This document shows, in pieces, positions 8,213 through 16,623 of a stretch of 32,472 nt of DNA. Source of the DNA: an uncultured Muribaculaceae bacterium (GTDB taxonomy: Bacteria; Bacteroidota; Bacteroidia; Bacteroidales; Muribaculaceae); NCBI GenBank assembly GCA_910579035.1, contig CAJTSR010000029.1:1-32472 (forward strand), in the 5' to 3' direction. Numbering within the stretch: position 1 is the first letter of the stretch; the number at the start of each line of letters is the position of its first letter. A program made the translations under genes and the position numbers. The notes under the pieces are model-generated. The model had not been told where the DNA came from. It saw nothing but the letters and a program-made list of their open reading frames with translations, and searched no databases.

Positions 8213-8698
8213 TTATTCTTCGGTTACGGCAGCACGCGAAAGCACTATCTGCTCGCCGGGAGTGGCAGTGTTGAGTTTCAGCAGGGTGTCGCCTTCGATA
8301 GCGAAAGTTGCCACACGGGGAAGCATCACACTGATGGTATCTTCAACCTCCATATCGGGGCAAGCCATTTCGGTACGCATCATATAGTCAAAGCGGATCG
8401 AATCACCGGCAACGAAGTAAGCGCCGCCGATAGCGTTGCAGCCTGTGTAGCAATTCACAGTGCTGTCCGCAGCAAACGATATGTACATACGCTCGCCATT
8501 CTCTGCGGCAGGCTTCACAAACTGCTTTCCGCAAAGTATTTCGTCGATTACCCACTTGCCTTCTATGCCGGCAGCGGTGCATTTGGCACAAGCCTCGTCG
8601 GTAGCATATGCATCGTCAGCCTTGTCGTTGTTCTTCGTACCGCAAGCGCCCAGCACAAGCAGTCCTGCGGCGCAGATACAATAAATAAGTTTTTTCAT
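8213..8698 (-). CDS. META/HslJ-domain (DUF306-like) lipoprotein
   Basis: 161 residues when started at MKKLIYCICAAGLL (8698). The frame is open further upstream, but this start gives a proper SPII signal peptide and only a 4-bp gap from the sugar kinase gene. The lipobox is LVLGAC, with the lipidated Cys about residue 19. The mature part has a CAKC pair, then a META-type fold: GKWVIDEILCGK, a strand pattern around YISFAADSTVNCYTGCNAIGG, and FDYMMRTEMACPDME. In this family the GCN.. and T.MACP segments are conserved. META proteins are small envelope proteins of unclear function, linked to stress tolerance in HslJ. Co-transcription with the kinase is likely, but no functional tie is evident. Confidence 0.82.
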   Translation of the reverse strand: MKKLIYCICAAGLLVLGACGTKNNDKADDAYATDEACAKCTAAGIEGKWVIDEILCGKQFVKPAAENGERMYISFAADSTVNCYTGCNAIGGAYFVAGDSIRFDYMMRTEMACPDMEVEDTISVMLPRVATFAIEGDTLLKLNTATPGEQIVLSRAAVTEE

Positions 8699-8702
8699 TA
8701 GT

Positions 8703-9584
8703 CTATAATTTATATTCATCAGGCAGAACAGGCATAGCGCCCTTCTGCGAACATACAAATGCAGATACGGCTACCGCGCGCCGGTGCGCCTCGGCCATAT
8801 CGAAGCCGCGAAGCAGGCTTGCCACAAAAGTAGCCGTAAACGAGTCGCCGGCACCCACGGTATCAGCTACCTCGACTTTCGGTGTGGGAAGAAACGACTG
8901 CGCATCAGCCGAAAAAACGTAGCTGCCATTCACACCGCAGGTAAGAACCAGCATTTTCAACCCGTATTCTCCGATTATGGCGCGGCATCTTTCCTCCACG
9001 CTGTCACCGGACAATCCGAGCATCGGCGTAATCAGTTCCAGTTCCTCATCATTGAGCTTTAGTATATTGCAGCGGTTCAAGGATTCGCGCACCACCTCTC
9101 GGCTGTAAAAATTCTGGCGCATATTTATGTCGAAAACCACCAAGACCGAGCCATCCTGCGGCATAGCGTCAAGAAACTTGGCAAGAGTGCCACGCGACAC
9201 CTCGGTGCGCTGCACGAGCGAGCCGAAGCACACGGCCCTTGTGCAGGCAGCAAGCTCTTCAAGACGAGCGGTGTAAGGAATATTGTCCCATGCGGCACCT
9301 TCCTTGATGTCATAGCGCGGAACACCGGCGGGGTCAAGCTCTATCTCCACAGTCCCTGTGGGGAACTGGACACGTTCCACCACGCTACTCAGCCCTTTTG
9401 CCTCAAAATCTGCCACAATTTCATCGCCAAGCGGGTCATTGCCCACAGCGCTGACCACACAGGAGGAGAAACCGAACTGCGACACATGGTAAGCAAAGTT
9501 TGCCGGAGCGCCGCCTATCTTGCGACCTTCAGGAAGCATATCCCACAACGCTTCGCCGAATCCTACAATTAGTTTTTCTTTCAT
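8703..9584 (-). CDS. PfkB-family carbohydrate kinase, fructokinase-like
   Basis: 293 residues, typical of bacterial fructokinases. It should phosphorylate a free hexose, probably fructose, in the cytosol with ATP. Visible features: the N-terminal sugar-binding region GEALWDMLPEGRKIGGAPANFA, matching the fructokinase form of PfkB signature 1, and FDINMRQNFYS. The C-terminal signature is ADTVGAGDSFTATFVASLL, with catalytic base D247 (codon 8844-8846) and the anion-hole GAGD. It is preceded by a good promoter (9603-9636) just inside the edge of the MITE-like element and leads into the META lipoprotein gene after 4 bp. Substrate choice within PfkB cannot be fixed from sequence alone. Confidence 0.88.
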   Translation of the reverse strand: MKEKLIVGFGEALWDMLPEGRKIGGAPANFAYHVSQFGFSSCVVSAVGNDPLGDEIVADFEAKGLSSVVERVQFPTGTVEIELDPAGVPRYDIKEGAAWDNIPYTARLEELAACTRAVCFGSLVQRTEVSRGTLAKFLDAMPQDGSVLVVFDINMRQNFYSREVVRESLNRCNILKLNDEELELITPMLGLSGDSVEERCRAIIGEYGLKMLVLTCGVNGSYVFSADAQSFLPTPKVEVADTVGAGDSFTATFVASLLRGFDMAEAHRRAVAVSAFVCSQKGAMPVLPDEYKL

Positions 9585-9602
9585 ATCAAGAGTTTATGAC
9601 TG

Positions 9603-9636
9603 CAAAAGTAAGTATTTATTGATATTCCACAAAATC
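9603..9636 (-). promoter_or_regulatory. Promoter of the sugar kinase operon
   Basis: On the minus strand TACTTTTG (9610-9603) matches the Bacteroidota -7 consensus TAnnTTTG. TTTTG (9636-9632) lies about 21 bp upstream as a -33 element. The MITE-like element begins only 8 bp further upstream. Confidence 0.65.
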
Positions 9637-9643
9637 CGTTTTT

Positions 9644-9946
9644 AGAGGGTGTTTCATAATATCTGTTAAAGCACAGGTTGGTGTATTTTTGTTTAAACTG
9701 TTCATTATGAAGAGGGAGCATAGCGGTGGCTATGTGACCGATGAGTAATGGGCAGATTAACAAAAAGACGCCAAGACGACACCATTGTTAAATTTGCCCT
9801 ACATCGAATCATCAAACAATATCTGTCAGGGCGGCATCAAAGGCTTCGCCTCCAAAAATTTTGAGTGTCTTTATCACTTCGCCTCAGTGATAAATCCATC
9901 TCAAACTTTTGGCCTGTGTTTTAACAGATATTATGAAACACCCTCT
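9644..9946. mobile_element. MITE-like non-autonomous element, 303 bp
   Basis: The left end (9644-9677) begins AGAGGGTGTTTCATAATATC. The right end (9913-9946) is its reverse complement over 34 bp with one mismatch. The interior has no credible ORF and no transposase motif, so it would need to be mobilised in trans. No convincing target-site duplication is visible at the edges. A related single end is present at 8070. The element separates the divergent kinase operon and HAD gene. The family of the parent IS is not recognised. Confidence 0.75.
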
Positions 9947-9983
9947 TGGCTCAATAAAAACATAGCGTTCTCGTTATAGATAT

Positions 9984-10766
9984 ATGATAAAAGCTTTGTT
10001 TTTCGACATCGACGGCACCCTCGTCAGTTTCGACAGCCACACAATACCGCAATCCACAATAAACGCCCTCGCCCGGGCCAAAAGCCGGGGCTTGGAGATA
10101 TACATAGCCACCGGGCGTCCTCGCGCCATAATCGACAACATAGGCCAGATCGAACAGTATGTCGACGGCTACATAACCGCCAACGGAGCATTCTGCTTTA
10201 TCGGCGAACAAGAAATATCGTGCAGCCCGATAGCGCCTGAAGACGTCAAGGCAGTACTCCGCGCTGCCGACCGCGACAACTTCTCCTGCATGGTGGTAGG
10301 CGAGAACGATTTCACTATGTACAACCCCACCGAAAAGGCCGAATATATATTCAAAGACCTGCTCAACGTGGCCGACATGGGCGAAAAGACACCGCTTGAG
10401 AATGTGCTGCGCCAACGCATAATCCAGCTAACCCCGATAGTCGATGCCGACGGAGAGCAGCGCCTGCTCGCATCGCTCGGCGCGGTGGAGTCGGGACGAT
10501 GGCATCCGGCCTTCGCCGATTTCACGGCACCCGGCGTAAGCAAGGCGAAGGGTCTTGCCGAAATAGCGGCTGCAAGAGGATTTGCCATAGAAGAAACAAT
10601 GGCATTCGGCGACGGAGGCAACGACATACCCATCATCAAGGCAGCCGGCATAGGGGTGGCCATGGGAAACGCCAACACCGAGCTAAAGGCCGTGGCCGAC
10701 CATATAACAGACACCATCGACAATTCCGGAATAGAAAAAGCCCTCGTCCATTTCAGAATCATATAA
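9984..10766 (+). CDS. Cof-type HAD-IIB phosphatase
   Basis: 260 residues, standard for Cof/YidA-like HAD hydrolases, which dephosphorylate sugar phosphates or similar small metabolites in the cytosol. Motif I is FFDIDGTL with nucleophile D8 and D10. Motif II lies in IYIATGRPR, motif III includes the Lys in GVSKAKGL, and motif IV is AFGDGGNDIPII. The middle part (about 85-185) is the C2-type cap. It stands alone, 37 bp downstream of the MITE-like element and followed by a terminator. No clear -7 element is seen upstream. The family is certain; the substrate is unknown. Confidence 0.93.
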   Translation: MIKALFFDIDGTLVSFDSHTIPQSTINALARAKSRGLEIYIATGRPRAIIDNIGQIEQYVDGYITANGAFCFIGEQEISCSPIAPEDVKAVLRAADRDNFSCMVVGENDFTMYNPTEKAEYIFKDLLNVADMGEKTPLENVLRQRIIQLTPIVDADGEQRLLASLGAVESGRWHPAFADFTAPGVSKAKGLAEIAAARGFAIEETMAFGDGGNDIPIIKAAGIGVAMGNANTELKAVADHITDTIDNSGIEKALVHFRII

Positions 10767-10786
10767 TAAGCCGGATAAGCAGTATG

Positions 10787-10824
10787 CGTCCCGAACACAT
10801 TCTCTGTTCGGGACGTTTCTTTTT
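10787..10824 (+). terminator. Rho-independent terminator after the HAD gene
   Basis: CGTCCCGAACA (10787-10797) pairs with TGTTCGGGACG (10805-10815) around a 7-nt loop, followed by the T-rich run TTTCTTTTT. Confidence 0.85.
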
Positions 10825-10852
10825 ATAGTTAAGTTAATATGAGAGATGCTAT

Positions 10853-11851
10853 ATGAACAGAGATGCCCTGCTTCTTCTATCCGTGATGCTCGTAGCTCCG
10901 ATCCTGTCAGGCTGCGGCCTGATATACGACTACGACAACTGCCCGGCGGGATATGGCGAGTTCGATGTCGAGGACGACTGGAGATTAGCCCCGTCAGCGA
11001 CTCCTGAGGGTATGGCATATATATTTTTCCCCTCAGGGGATAACTGTTGCTGGCGTTTCGACTTCCCCGGAAAAGAAGGAGGTGATGTCGACTTGCCCGA
11101 CGGTGATTACAACGTCCTCACATTCAACGACGACACCTCCGGAATACTCTTCGATAACAGCGAAAGTTATCGGGACTTTACATTTTACTGCCGTCCCGGG
11201 GCCTTGTACGACGGACTTGGGGGCACTATCGACAATCCTCTGGGACCGCCCGTTGCCGCCAATGGCGAGAAAGTGAACATATGTCCCGACATGCTGTGGT
11301 GCGATGCCGTGAACACATTCGAGCTATACCCGGACGGCACGGCGGTGGAGCGCACGCCAAATTCAGGTTTCTCATACTCCGACAAGCGACTTCTCACAAT
11401 GTATCCAAGGGCAATAGTAGCATTCTACCGTTACTCTGTAAGCAATGTGGAAAATCTCGAAAGCGTCGACCGTGTATGCGCGTCGATCAGCGGTATGGCG
11501 GCGTCACTCCGCCCTTCCGACATGTGGAGGGGCACAGAGCCCGTAACACTGCCGCTAAAAGCATCACCCGAAACAGACTGCATAATCTCAGGCCGCTTTT
11601 TCACATACGGGCTGCCGTCTGAGCCATCGGCGCCAAACACACTGTCGCTCTACATCTGGCTTACCGACGGCCGTAAGATGTGTTACGAATTCGATGTCAC
11701 CGAGCAGGCACGCACTGCCCCCGACCCTATGAATGTCGAAATAATAATCGACGGGCTCACACTTCCCGAAGTAGAAAATCCCAAACCCGGCGGAACCTTC
11801 GATGTAAGTGTCGACGGCTGGACCACTATCATAATCGACATAGCGTCATAG
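10853..11851 (+). CDS. DUF5119-type lipoprotein, paired with a fimbrillin
   Basis: 332 residues with an SPII signal peptide (lipobox LSGC, lipidated Cys about residue 21) followed by GLIYDYDNCP. The sequence is beta-rich and acidic, with no enzyme motif. Composition, length and position directly before a fimbrillin-like gene fit the DUF5119 family of Bacteroidota surface lipoproteins, found beside fimbrillin genes. By analogy with Mfa2/FimB-type proteins it may anchor or terminate a surface fimbria, but that is inference. The gap to the next gene is 54 bp with no terminator, so the pair is probably one transcript. Start at ATG 10853, which gives the signal peptide directly. Confidence 0.75.
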   Translation: MNRDALLLLSVMLVAPILSGCGLIYDYDNCPAGYGEFDVEDDWRLAPSATPEGMAYIFFPSGDNCCWRFDFPGKEGGDVDLPDGDYNVLTFNDDTSGILFDNSESYRDFTFYCRPGALYDGLGGTIDNPLGPPVAANGEKVNICPDMLWCDAVNTFELYPDGTAVERTPNSGFSYSDKRLLTMYPRAIVAFYRYSVSNVENLESVDRVCASISGMAASLRPSDMWRGTEPVTLPLKASPETDCIISGRFFTYGLPSEPSAPNTLSLYIWLTDGRKMCYEFDVTEQARTAPDPMNVEIIIDGLTLPEVENPKPGGTFDVSVDGWTTIIIDIAS

Positions 11852-11905
11852 AACCAATATGCCCGTAATGCGTTTATATATTCAAACACTTAGAAGCACC
11901 TGATT

Positions 11906-12937
11906 ATGAAATCGAGGAATGTACATTTTATAGCACTGATACTCGGAGTCCTGACGGCATCTTGTATCGGAGAAGACCTCCCTGAAAGGGAAGACACAAC
12001 CGGCACCATCGGTTTCAACGCCATCGTGCCCAAAGCCCCGAGAGCGGAATCCACCACAACTGCGACAATAAAGGAGTTTACGGTATATGCCTTTACCGGA
12101 GGCAAACCATATATGCAGAATGTGCACGTGACACGAAGCGGATCCTCGTGGACATACAGCCCTGTGGCATACTGGCCGAGTACACCGGTAAATTTCTATG
12201 CTTTCAGCCCCAATATAACCAACTCGCCGTCGACCGGCACACCCGGACTCGGAACCATACCCGGATATAACTCCAACGGCGCCACCGACCTGCTGTACGC
12301 CGTGAATATGGACGAATCGCCCGACGGAACACCCGTGAACCTCAATTTCCGCCACGCCCTCACACGGGTGTCGGCAATGCTCAGCAGCTCCAACCCTGCA
12401 ATAACGGTCCACGTACACTATGTGAAGCTATACAACATATACCACCAGGGAACTTTCAACTTCCCTCAGGCCACGACATCTCCTGAGCAACCCGGCAATG
12501 TCGGCAGCTGGTCTGACCTCACACTCAACAGCGACCAGCTTATTTTTTACCCCATAGACGATAGCGACATAATAGACCTTACGTCCACTCCAGTCGATAT
12601 AACCGAAAACAACCTCAACGCGAGCTTCTTCATTCCCCAGCCACTAACCCAGCTTGGATTTGACGGAACAAAATATACAGGAAACGGAATCGAAGTTGAT
12701 TGCGAACTGTTCGACACCGCAACCGGCACCAAAATATGGCCTAATGCCTCCACCCCGCCGGCACAGCTCGTTCAGGATAGTCCTGCCGGACGCCTGTTCT
12801 TCCCCGTCACCACCACCAGTGTTACCGAATGGAAAATAGGCCACGCATACGTATACAATATCAAAATAGACAATCCCGATGTACTCAAGCCTATAATATT
12901 CGATGTGAATGTAGAAGAAATGCAACTCGAACAATAG
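11906..12937 (+). CDS. Fimbrillin-family lipoprotein
   Basis: 343 residues with an SPII signal peptide (lipobox LTASC, Cys about residue 20) and an acidic stretch after it (IGEDLPERED). The body matches the fimbrillin-like pattern of Bacteroidota: GTIGFNA near the mature N-terminus, FTVYAFTGG, then YWPSTPVNFYAFSPN, and a central NLNFRHALTRVSAML segment. These are the conserved core strands of the N-terminal domain. Members are major or minor pilins of type V fimbriae, made as lipoproteins, processed on the surface by Rgp-type proteases and polymerised by strand exchange. No FimA-like processing site was assigned. It ends just before a strong terminator. Confidence 0.85.
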   Translation: MKSRNVHFIALILGVLTASCIGEDLPEREDTTGTIGFNAIVPKAPRAESTTTATIKEFTVYAFTGGKPYMQNVHVTRSGSSWTYSPVAYWPSTPVNFYAFSPNITNSPSTGTPGLGTIPGYNSNGATDLLYAVNMDESPDGTPVNLNFRHALTRVSAMLSSSNPAITVHVHYVKLYNIYHQGTFNFPQATTSPEQPGNVGSWSDLTLNSDQLIFYPIDDSDIIDLTSTPVDITENNLNASFFIPQPLTQLGFDGTKYTGNGIEVDCELFDTATGTKIWPNASTPPAQLVQDSPAGRLFFPVTTTSVTEWKIGHAYVYNIKIDNPDVLKPIIFDVNVEEMQLEQ

Positions 12938-12955
12938 AGGTTGCCGCATAGCAAT

Positions 12956-13005
12956 AAAAAGCTGTATATCTGTTAGCCGAAGGCGCACATATACAGCTTT
13001 TTTTT
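12956..13005 (+). terminator. Rho-independent terminator after the fimbrillin gene
   Basis: AAAAAGCTGTATAT (12956-12969) pairs with ATATACAGCTTTTT (12989-13002) around a 19-nt loop and runs into eight T residues. Confidence 0.82.
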
Positions 13006-13008
13006 ATT

Positions 13009-13028
13009 AGAGGGTTTAATAACATATT
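13009..13028. repeat. Short match to the insertion-element end at 8070
   Basis: AGAGGGTTTAATAACATAT here shares nearly all bases with the start of the 8070 remnant (AGAGG, then GTTTAATAACATAT). The match does not extend into the body of the element. It may be a decayed element end. Confidence 0.35.
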
Positions 13029-13101
13029 GAGATGGTGTTGCAAAATTGCCATTAAACCGTCCGATTTGCGCACAAGAAAGCTCGATTTCATATTTTTTTC
13101 T

Positions 13102-13109
13102 TACCTTTG
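13102..13109 (+). promoter_or_regulatory. -7 promoter element of the 13171 gene
   Basis: TACCTTTG at 13102-13109 is an exact match to TAnnTTTG, 61 bp before the start codon. No clear -33 TTTG is seen at the expected spacing. Confidence 0.6.
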
Positions 13110-13170
13110 CGACACAAATATCTGAAAGAATCAAGTTTTCATTAAGTACAACTGTATAATTATCACAAAA

Positions 13171-14421
13171 ATGATTATCAGAAAGAATTACCTCTATGCT
13201 GCGTTTGCAGTAGCGGCATTTATGCTGTCGTCCTGCAAAGACAATGACGAACCTGAAATCCCCGGAAGCTCTCTCGAAGCCAAGTCCTACACCACCGAAA
13301 CTCTCGCATTCACAATCGACGGCCGCACTGCCGAAAACCAGATTGTGGCATTCACGCCCGCCGAAAACGGCAAAGGCACAATCACAATACAGAGTACCCC
13401 GCTCGACATCAGCGAAATCATAGGCGGCGTTATGACTGCTGCAGACAACTCCGGCGCGCTTACCATACCCACCGCCGGCATCATACCCGGCTCGCCCAAG
13501 GTTGAAATTCCCGTAGTACTCACAGGCAGCGACAACGAATGCTCGTTCACCGGATCGTCCGAGTCCACCTACTGCACATTCTCCTACTCCGGCAAAATCA
13601 GCGCCGAAAAACTGTCGTTCGACCTCACCGACGTGAAACTCAAAAACACCTCGCTCGCCGGAACCTGGTATGTGCCCACATTAAACAACAACGCGTTCGA
13701 CCAATTGCGCGTAAAATGGCAGGCAGAGAAACAAGTCGAGCTGATGCCTGGCTACGGAATGCCTGTTGAAACTATCCTCGGCATGACTTTCGTTATGCCC
13801 ATTCTCCCCGGTGAAGAAAGTGGCAAAAACGTAAGCCTGCTCCAGATGTACACTATGCTGCTCAACAACGTAACATTCGGCGAAGACGGCAGCGTGACAG
13901 CACTGTACACCGACCTTGATGCCGAAACTCCCGGTCAGGCAGAAGCGCCCAAAGGCCTTGCTCAGTATGTGGTAGCTGACAACAACACTATCCGCCTGTT
14001 CCTCGATCCCTACGCAATCATCAAGGCAACTATGACGCTGGCACGCTCGCGCGCTATCGATACCACTGCAATGATCGAAGGCCTGCTTACCCAGCTTATC
14101 CCCATGCTCAGCAACGGCATACCCCTGCACTACGGCGCAGCCCTGCTCGACCCTGAAGGCAACGTCAACGAGGACGCCAATGTGAAAAGCTTCTATCTCG
14201 GCACAGAAACACTCCTGCCCATACTCGAAACCGTTAAGCCCCTGTTCGCCGACGAAGAATTTGTAAACAGCATCATCGAAATAGCCGGTTCCAACCCCGA
14301 TATGGGCGCTATGGCCCCCATGCTCGGCGGCATACTCAAGTCGATGCCCGAAATTATCGACACCACATCGAAAATCGAAATCGGCGTCAACCTCTCGAAG
14401 GTAAAACCCTCCGCCGAATAA
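13171..14421 (+). CDS. Bacteroidota lipoprotein, possibly DUF4925-like
   Basis: 416 residues with an SPII signal peptide (lipobox MLSSC, Cys about residue 22) followed by KDNDEPE, the charged start typical of surface-exposed Bacteroidota lipoproteins. The first half is beta-rich with repeated strand patterns (TLAFTIDGRTAENQIVAF; GTITIQSTPLDISEIIGGVM). It reaches a conserved-looking SLAGTWYVP segment near residue 165. The second half is more helical. No catalytic motif is seen. The layout resembles DUF4925-type lipoproteins, but I hold that loosely. It is monocistronic: its own -7 element at 13102 and a terminator at 14434. Confidence 0.7.
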   Translation: MIIRKNYLYAAFAVAAFMLSSCKDNDEPEIPGSSLEAKSYTTETLAFTIDGRTAENQIVAFTPAENGKGTITIQSTPLDISEIIGGVMTAADNSGALTIPTAGIIPGSPKVEIPVVLTGSDNECSFTGSSESTYCTFSYSGKISAEKLSFDLTDVKLKNTSLAGTWYVPTLNNNAFDQLRVKWQAEKQVELMPGYGMPVETILGMTFVMPILPGEESGKNVSLLQMYTMLLNNVTFGEDGSVTALYTDLDAETPGQAEAPKGLAQYVVADNNTIRLFLDPYAIIKATMTLARSRAIDTTAMIEGLLTQLIPMLSNGIPLHYGAALLDPEGNVNEDANVKSFYLGTETLLPILETVKPLFADEEFVNSIIEIAGSNPDMGAMAPMLGGILKSMPEIIDTTSKIEIGVNLSKVKPSAE

Positions 14422-14433
14422 ACAGCCTATCAT

Positions 14434-14472
14434 AAAAAACAGGCGTGGAAATTTTCCCACGCCTGTTTTTTT
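14434..14472. terminator. Bidirectional terminator between convergent genes
   Basis: AACAGGCGTGG (14438-14448) pairs with CCACGCCTGTT (14457-14467), flanked by an A-run on the left and seven T on the right. It serves the plus-strand lipoprotein and the minus-strand beta-barrel gene, which stops at 14488. Confidence 0.85.
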
Positions 14473-14487
14473 ATGGCTATCTATGTA

Positions 14488-15276
14488 TCAGAACACGTAC
14501 CCGAATCCGAAATTCAGATATACCGGATACAGATCGAAACTGATTGTCTTAAACGAGGATTCAAATATATCGTTGCAGCCCCACACAAGGTTGGCGTTGA
14601 CCACCAGATGCTTGTATGCCGACCACGACACTCCGGCCTGCATACCCCACTGGAAGGTGCTCAGATTTTCGCCGAAGTCATACGATGCGCGCGAGCCGTC
14701 CTCAAACACATACTTGTCGCCCGTCGGACCGCCTTCGCGCAAATAGCCGTCGTGCACAAATCCGTCGAAGCTATTGCTGAACGCATACGAGAAGTAGGGG
14801 CCTGCATTGAGCACCGTGCGACGGTGCACACGCAGCACCGCCGTAACCGGCACCACAAGTTGCTGCGACTGGTACTTGGTATTGACCTTGCCCGTCCAGC
14901 GGCCGCTCAGCTTGTTGCCGTTGTCGTATATCTCCATTCCGTAATTCTTAACGGTAGCCTTGGTGTCCATACCCTTGGTTTCAAACCTCACGCCCAAGGC
15001 CACGCCCCACTTCTTATCTGTGGCGAACCATTTGGTCACTTTCGCCCCTATCTGCAAATTAAGGCGCGGGCTGAACGAGTCGATATGCCGTATCTCGGCA
15101 GGAATAGGCAGCGGCGTGGCTCCGCCTATATTGGTGCCGGCATTCACTTCGTACTCTATGCCCTCCAAAAGGCCGAATTTCACAGCCTCCGAACCATCAT
15201 TGCCCGACGCGCCGAACGCTGTAGCAGGGATAGCGCAGATGGCGGCAACGCATATTGTCTTATATAGTGCTTTCAT
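14488..15276 (-). CDS. Outer-membrane beta-barrel protein (PorT/OMP_b-brl-like)
   Basis: 262 residues from MKALYKTI (15276). An in-frame ATG at 15294 would overlap the upstream stop as ATGA and is a possible alternative start. The signal peptide is SPI-type, ending near ATAFGA. The mature protein shows alternating amphipathic strands (GVALGVRFETKGMD; QQLVVPVTAVLRVH; VLNAGPYFSYAF; WGMQAGVSWSAY) and ends LNFGFGYVF. A terminal Phe in a final strand is the outer-membrane assembly signature. About eight strands fit a small barrel of the PorT-like family common in Bacteroidota. It follows a PCMD lipoprotein gene, so the two probably sit together in the outer membrane. The role is unknown. Confidence 0.83.
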   Translation of the reverse strand: MKALYKTICVAAICAIPATAFGASGNDGSEAVKFGLLEGIEYEVNAGTNIGGATPLPIPAEIRHIDSFSPRLNLQIGAKVTKWFATDKKWGVALGVRFETKGMDTKATVKNYGMEIYDNGNKLSGRWTGKVNTKYQSQQLVVPVTAVLRVHRRTVLNAGPYFSYAFSNSFDGFVHDGYLREGGPTGDKYVFEDGSRASYDFGENLSTFQWGMQAGVSWSAYKHLVVNANLVWGCNDIFESSFKTISFDLYPVYLNFGFGYVF

Positions 15277-15290
15277 AATCTTTCTCTTTA

Positions 15291-16421
15291 TCATTTTTCG
15301 GATTCACATGTTATCGAAAGCTCGTCGACCATAAGCGTGCTGCCTATGGCCCCGGCAAAATAATCGCCGTCCTGGCTCGACGACATAACCACCGACAGGC
15401 TGTATCTGCCCGCTTTCAGCTTATCGTAGTCAATCGATTTGCCGGCACGGTACTTGAACGGCACAGAGAATTGGCGCCAGTCTGCCTCGGCCTTCCTGTC
15501 GGGAATTTCGGCTGTCGCTATTATATTGGGATTGTCTTCCGACAACACGTTGGTTCCGTCAAGCCATTCCATGCCGGGCACAGCCTCGAAAAGAACCGCA
15601 TAAAGATTGAAGCAGTCGGTCTTGCCGAGTACCGGCACAAAATCGCCCTCTTCGTCAAGCCGGCAGTAATCCTTGCCCGGTGTATATCTGTAGTATCCGC
15701 TGAAATAGGTAGGCACACTTGTGAACGGCGCTCCAAAATGCGTGGCCTCGAGCGGGTGCTTTATCGCATTTGTGCCGTCAAATTTTCCTATAAATAGATT
15801 TCCGGCCGCGATAGGCTTGCCCATGCGCTTGCCGAAGTCGCCTGTGCCACGCGTGGTCAGAACCACGCACTTGCCCGCCATACCCTCGCTGCCCTGATAA
15901 GTCGGGAACGTTTCAGGAGTGGAAGCCTGCATGGTCAGGGCGTAAGCAGAGTTAGCGCTCGCCCACACCATGGTTTCATTGCCGGCAGTCCCTACCTCGT
16001 AGAACTCGTCGTAGTGGCACATTCCGCCAAGAGCGCCGACCACGCGCACCTTCTCGAAGCCGTAATCAAGGTTTATATTGTTGTTCCGCTGCACTTCCAC
16101 AGTGTATGTTTTCGACCATTCGCCGCTTTCGGAGGTCACCACATACTTCTGCGGCAAGAGGAAATTCAGCGTCGTACCGCTCGGAGGCTCGATTGTCGCT
16201 CCGGGAGTCAGCTCGAACTCTGGCGAAAGAGCCATTACCGATACATCGTTTTTAACAATCAGAATCACTTTGTCGTTGTCGATTCGAGGCTCGCGGTTGA
16301 GAACATCGCCCGCCAACGTTACCGACACTATGTCGCATTCCGCATTTAGGGGTTCGTCTTGAATGCACGACACCATCGCAGGAATAACAGCGAAAGCTAT
16401 TGCAAGACTGTAATACTTCAT
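15291..16421 (-). CDS. PCMD-domain surface lipoprotein
   Basis: 376 residues with an SPII signal peptide (lipobox AMVSC, Cys about residue 19) followed by IQDEPLNAEC. Residues about 30-120 form an Ig-like strand domain. The rest matches PCMD, the 'putative carbohydrate metabolism domain': a LDYGFEKV opening, GNLFIGKF, then PTYFSGYYRYTPG and a closing SSSQDGDYFAGAIGSTLMVD. The same motifs recur in the C-terminal domains of the genes at 16652 and 20450. PCMD proteins are presumed carbohydrate-binding or carbohydrate-processing surface proteins; no catalytic residue is assigned here. The gene leads directly into the beta-barrel gene and has its own -7 element at 16451-16458. Confidence 0.85.
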   Translation of the reverse strand: MKYYSLAIAFAVIPAMVSCIQDEPLNAECDIVSVTLAGDVLNREPRIDNDKVILIVKNDVSVMALSPEFELTPGATIEPPSGTTLNFLLPQKYVVTSESGEWSKTYTVEVQRNNNINLDYGFEKVRVVGALGGMCHYDEFYEVGTAGNETMVWASANSAYALTMQASTPETFPTYQGSEGMAGKCVVLTTRGTGDFGKRMGKPIAAGNLFIGKFDGTNAIKHPLEATHFGAPFTSVPTYFSGYYRYTPGKDYCRLDEEGDFVPVLGKTDCFNLYAVLFEAVPGMEWLDGTNVLSEDNPNIIATAEIPDRKAEADWRQFSVPFKYRAGKSIDYDKLKAGRYSLSVVMSSSQDGDYFAGAIGSTLMVDELSITCESEK

Positions 16422-16450
16422 TTTTTACGTAATATTTACTTTTGAAAGTG

Positions 16451-16458
16451 CAAAATTA
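16451..16458 (-). promoter_or_regulatory. -7 promoter element of the PCMD/beta-barrel operon
   Basis: CAAAATTA on the plus strand reads TAATTTTG on the minus strand, an exact TAnnTTTG match 30 bp upstream of the start codon at 16421. It is divergent from the promoter at 16566-16597 in the same 230-bp gap. Confidence 0.6.
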
Positions 16459-16565
16459 CTAATTTTACAAATAACCTTTCAGCTCTCGGCGTCGCTATTC
16501 ACGCACTAACTACCCCACGCATAATCTCCCATCAAGCCAAATGATTGGGGTGTATGGCATATTTT

Positions 16566-16597
16566 TTTGTTCCTTTAGACTTTTTTACATATATTTG
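16566..16597 (+). promoter_or_regulatory. Promoter of the DUF4493/PCMD/GH2/MFS operon
   Basis: TTTG at 16566-16569 (-33) and TATATTTG at 16590-16597 (-7) match the Bacteroidota consensus with 20-bp spacing. The predicted start of transcription is about 20 bp upstream of the tandem duplication. Confidence 0.72.
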
Positions 16598-16623
16598 TGG
16601 CCGATATTTTTCTCATACACATA

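Noticed and set aside
14473..15267. 264-codon plus-strand open frame
   Set aside because: Antisense to the beta-barrel gene, begins inside the terminator hairpin and has no signal peptide or domain.
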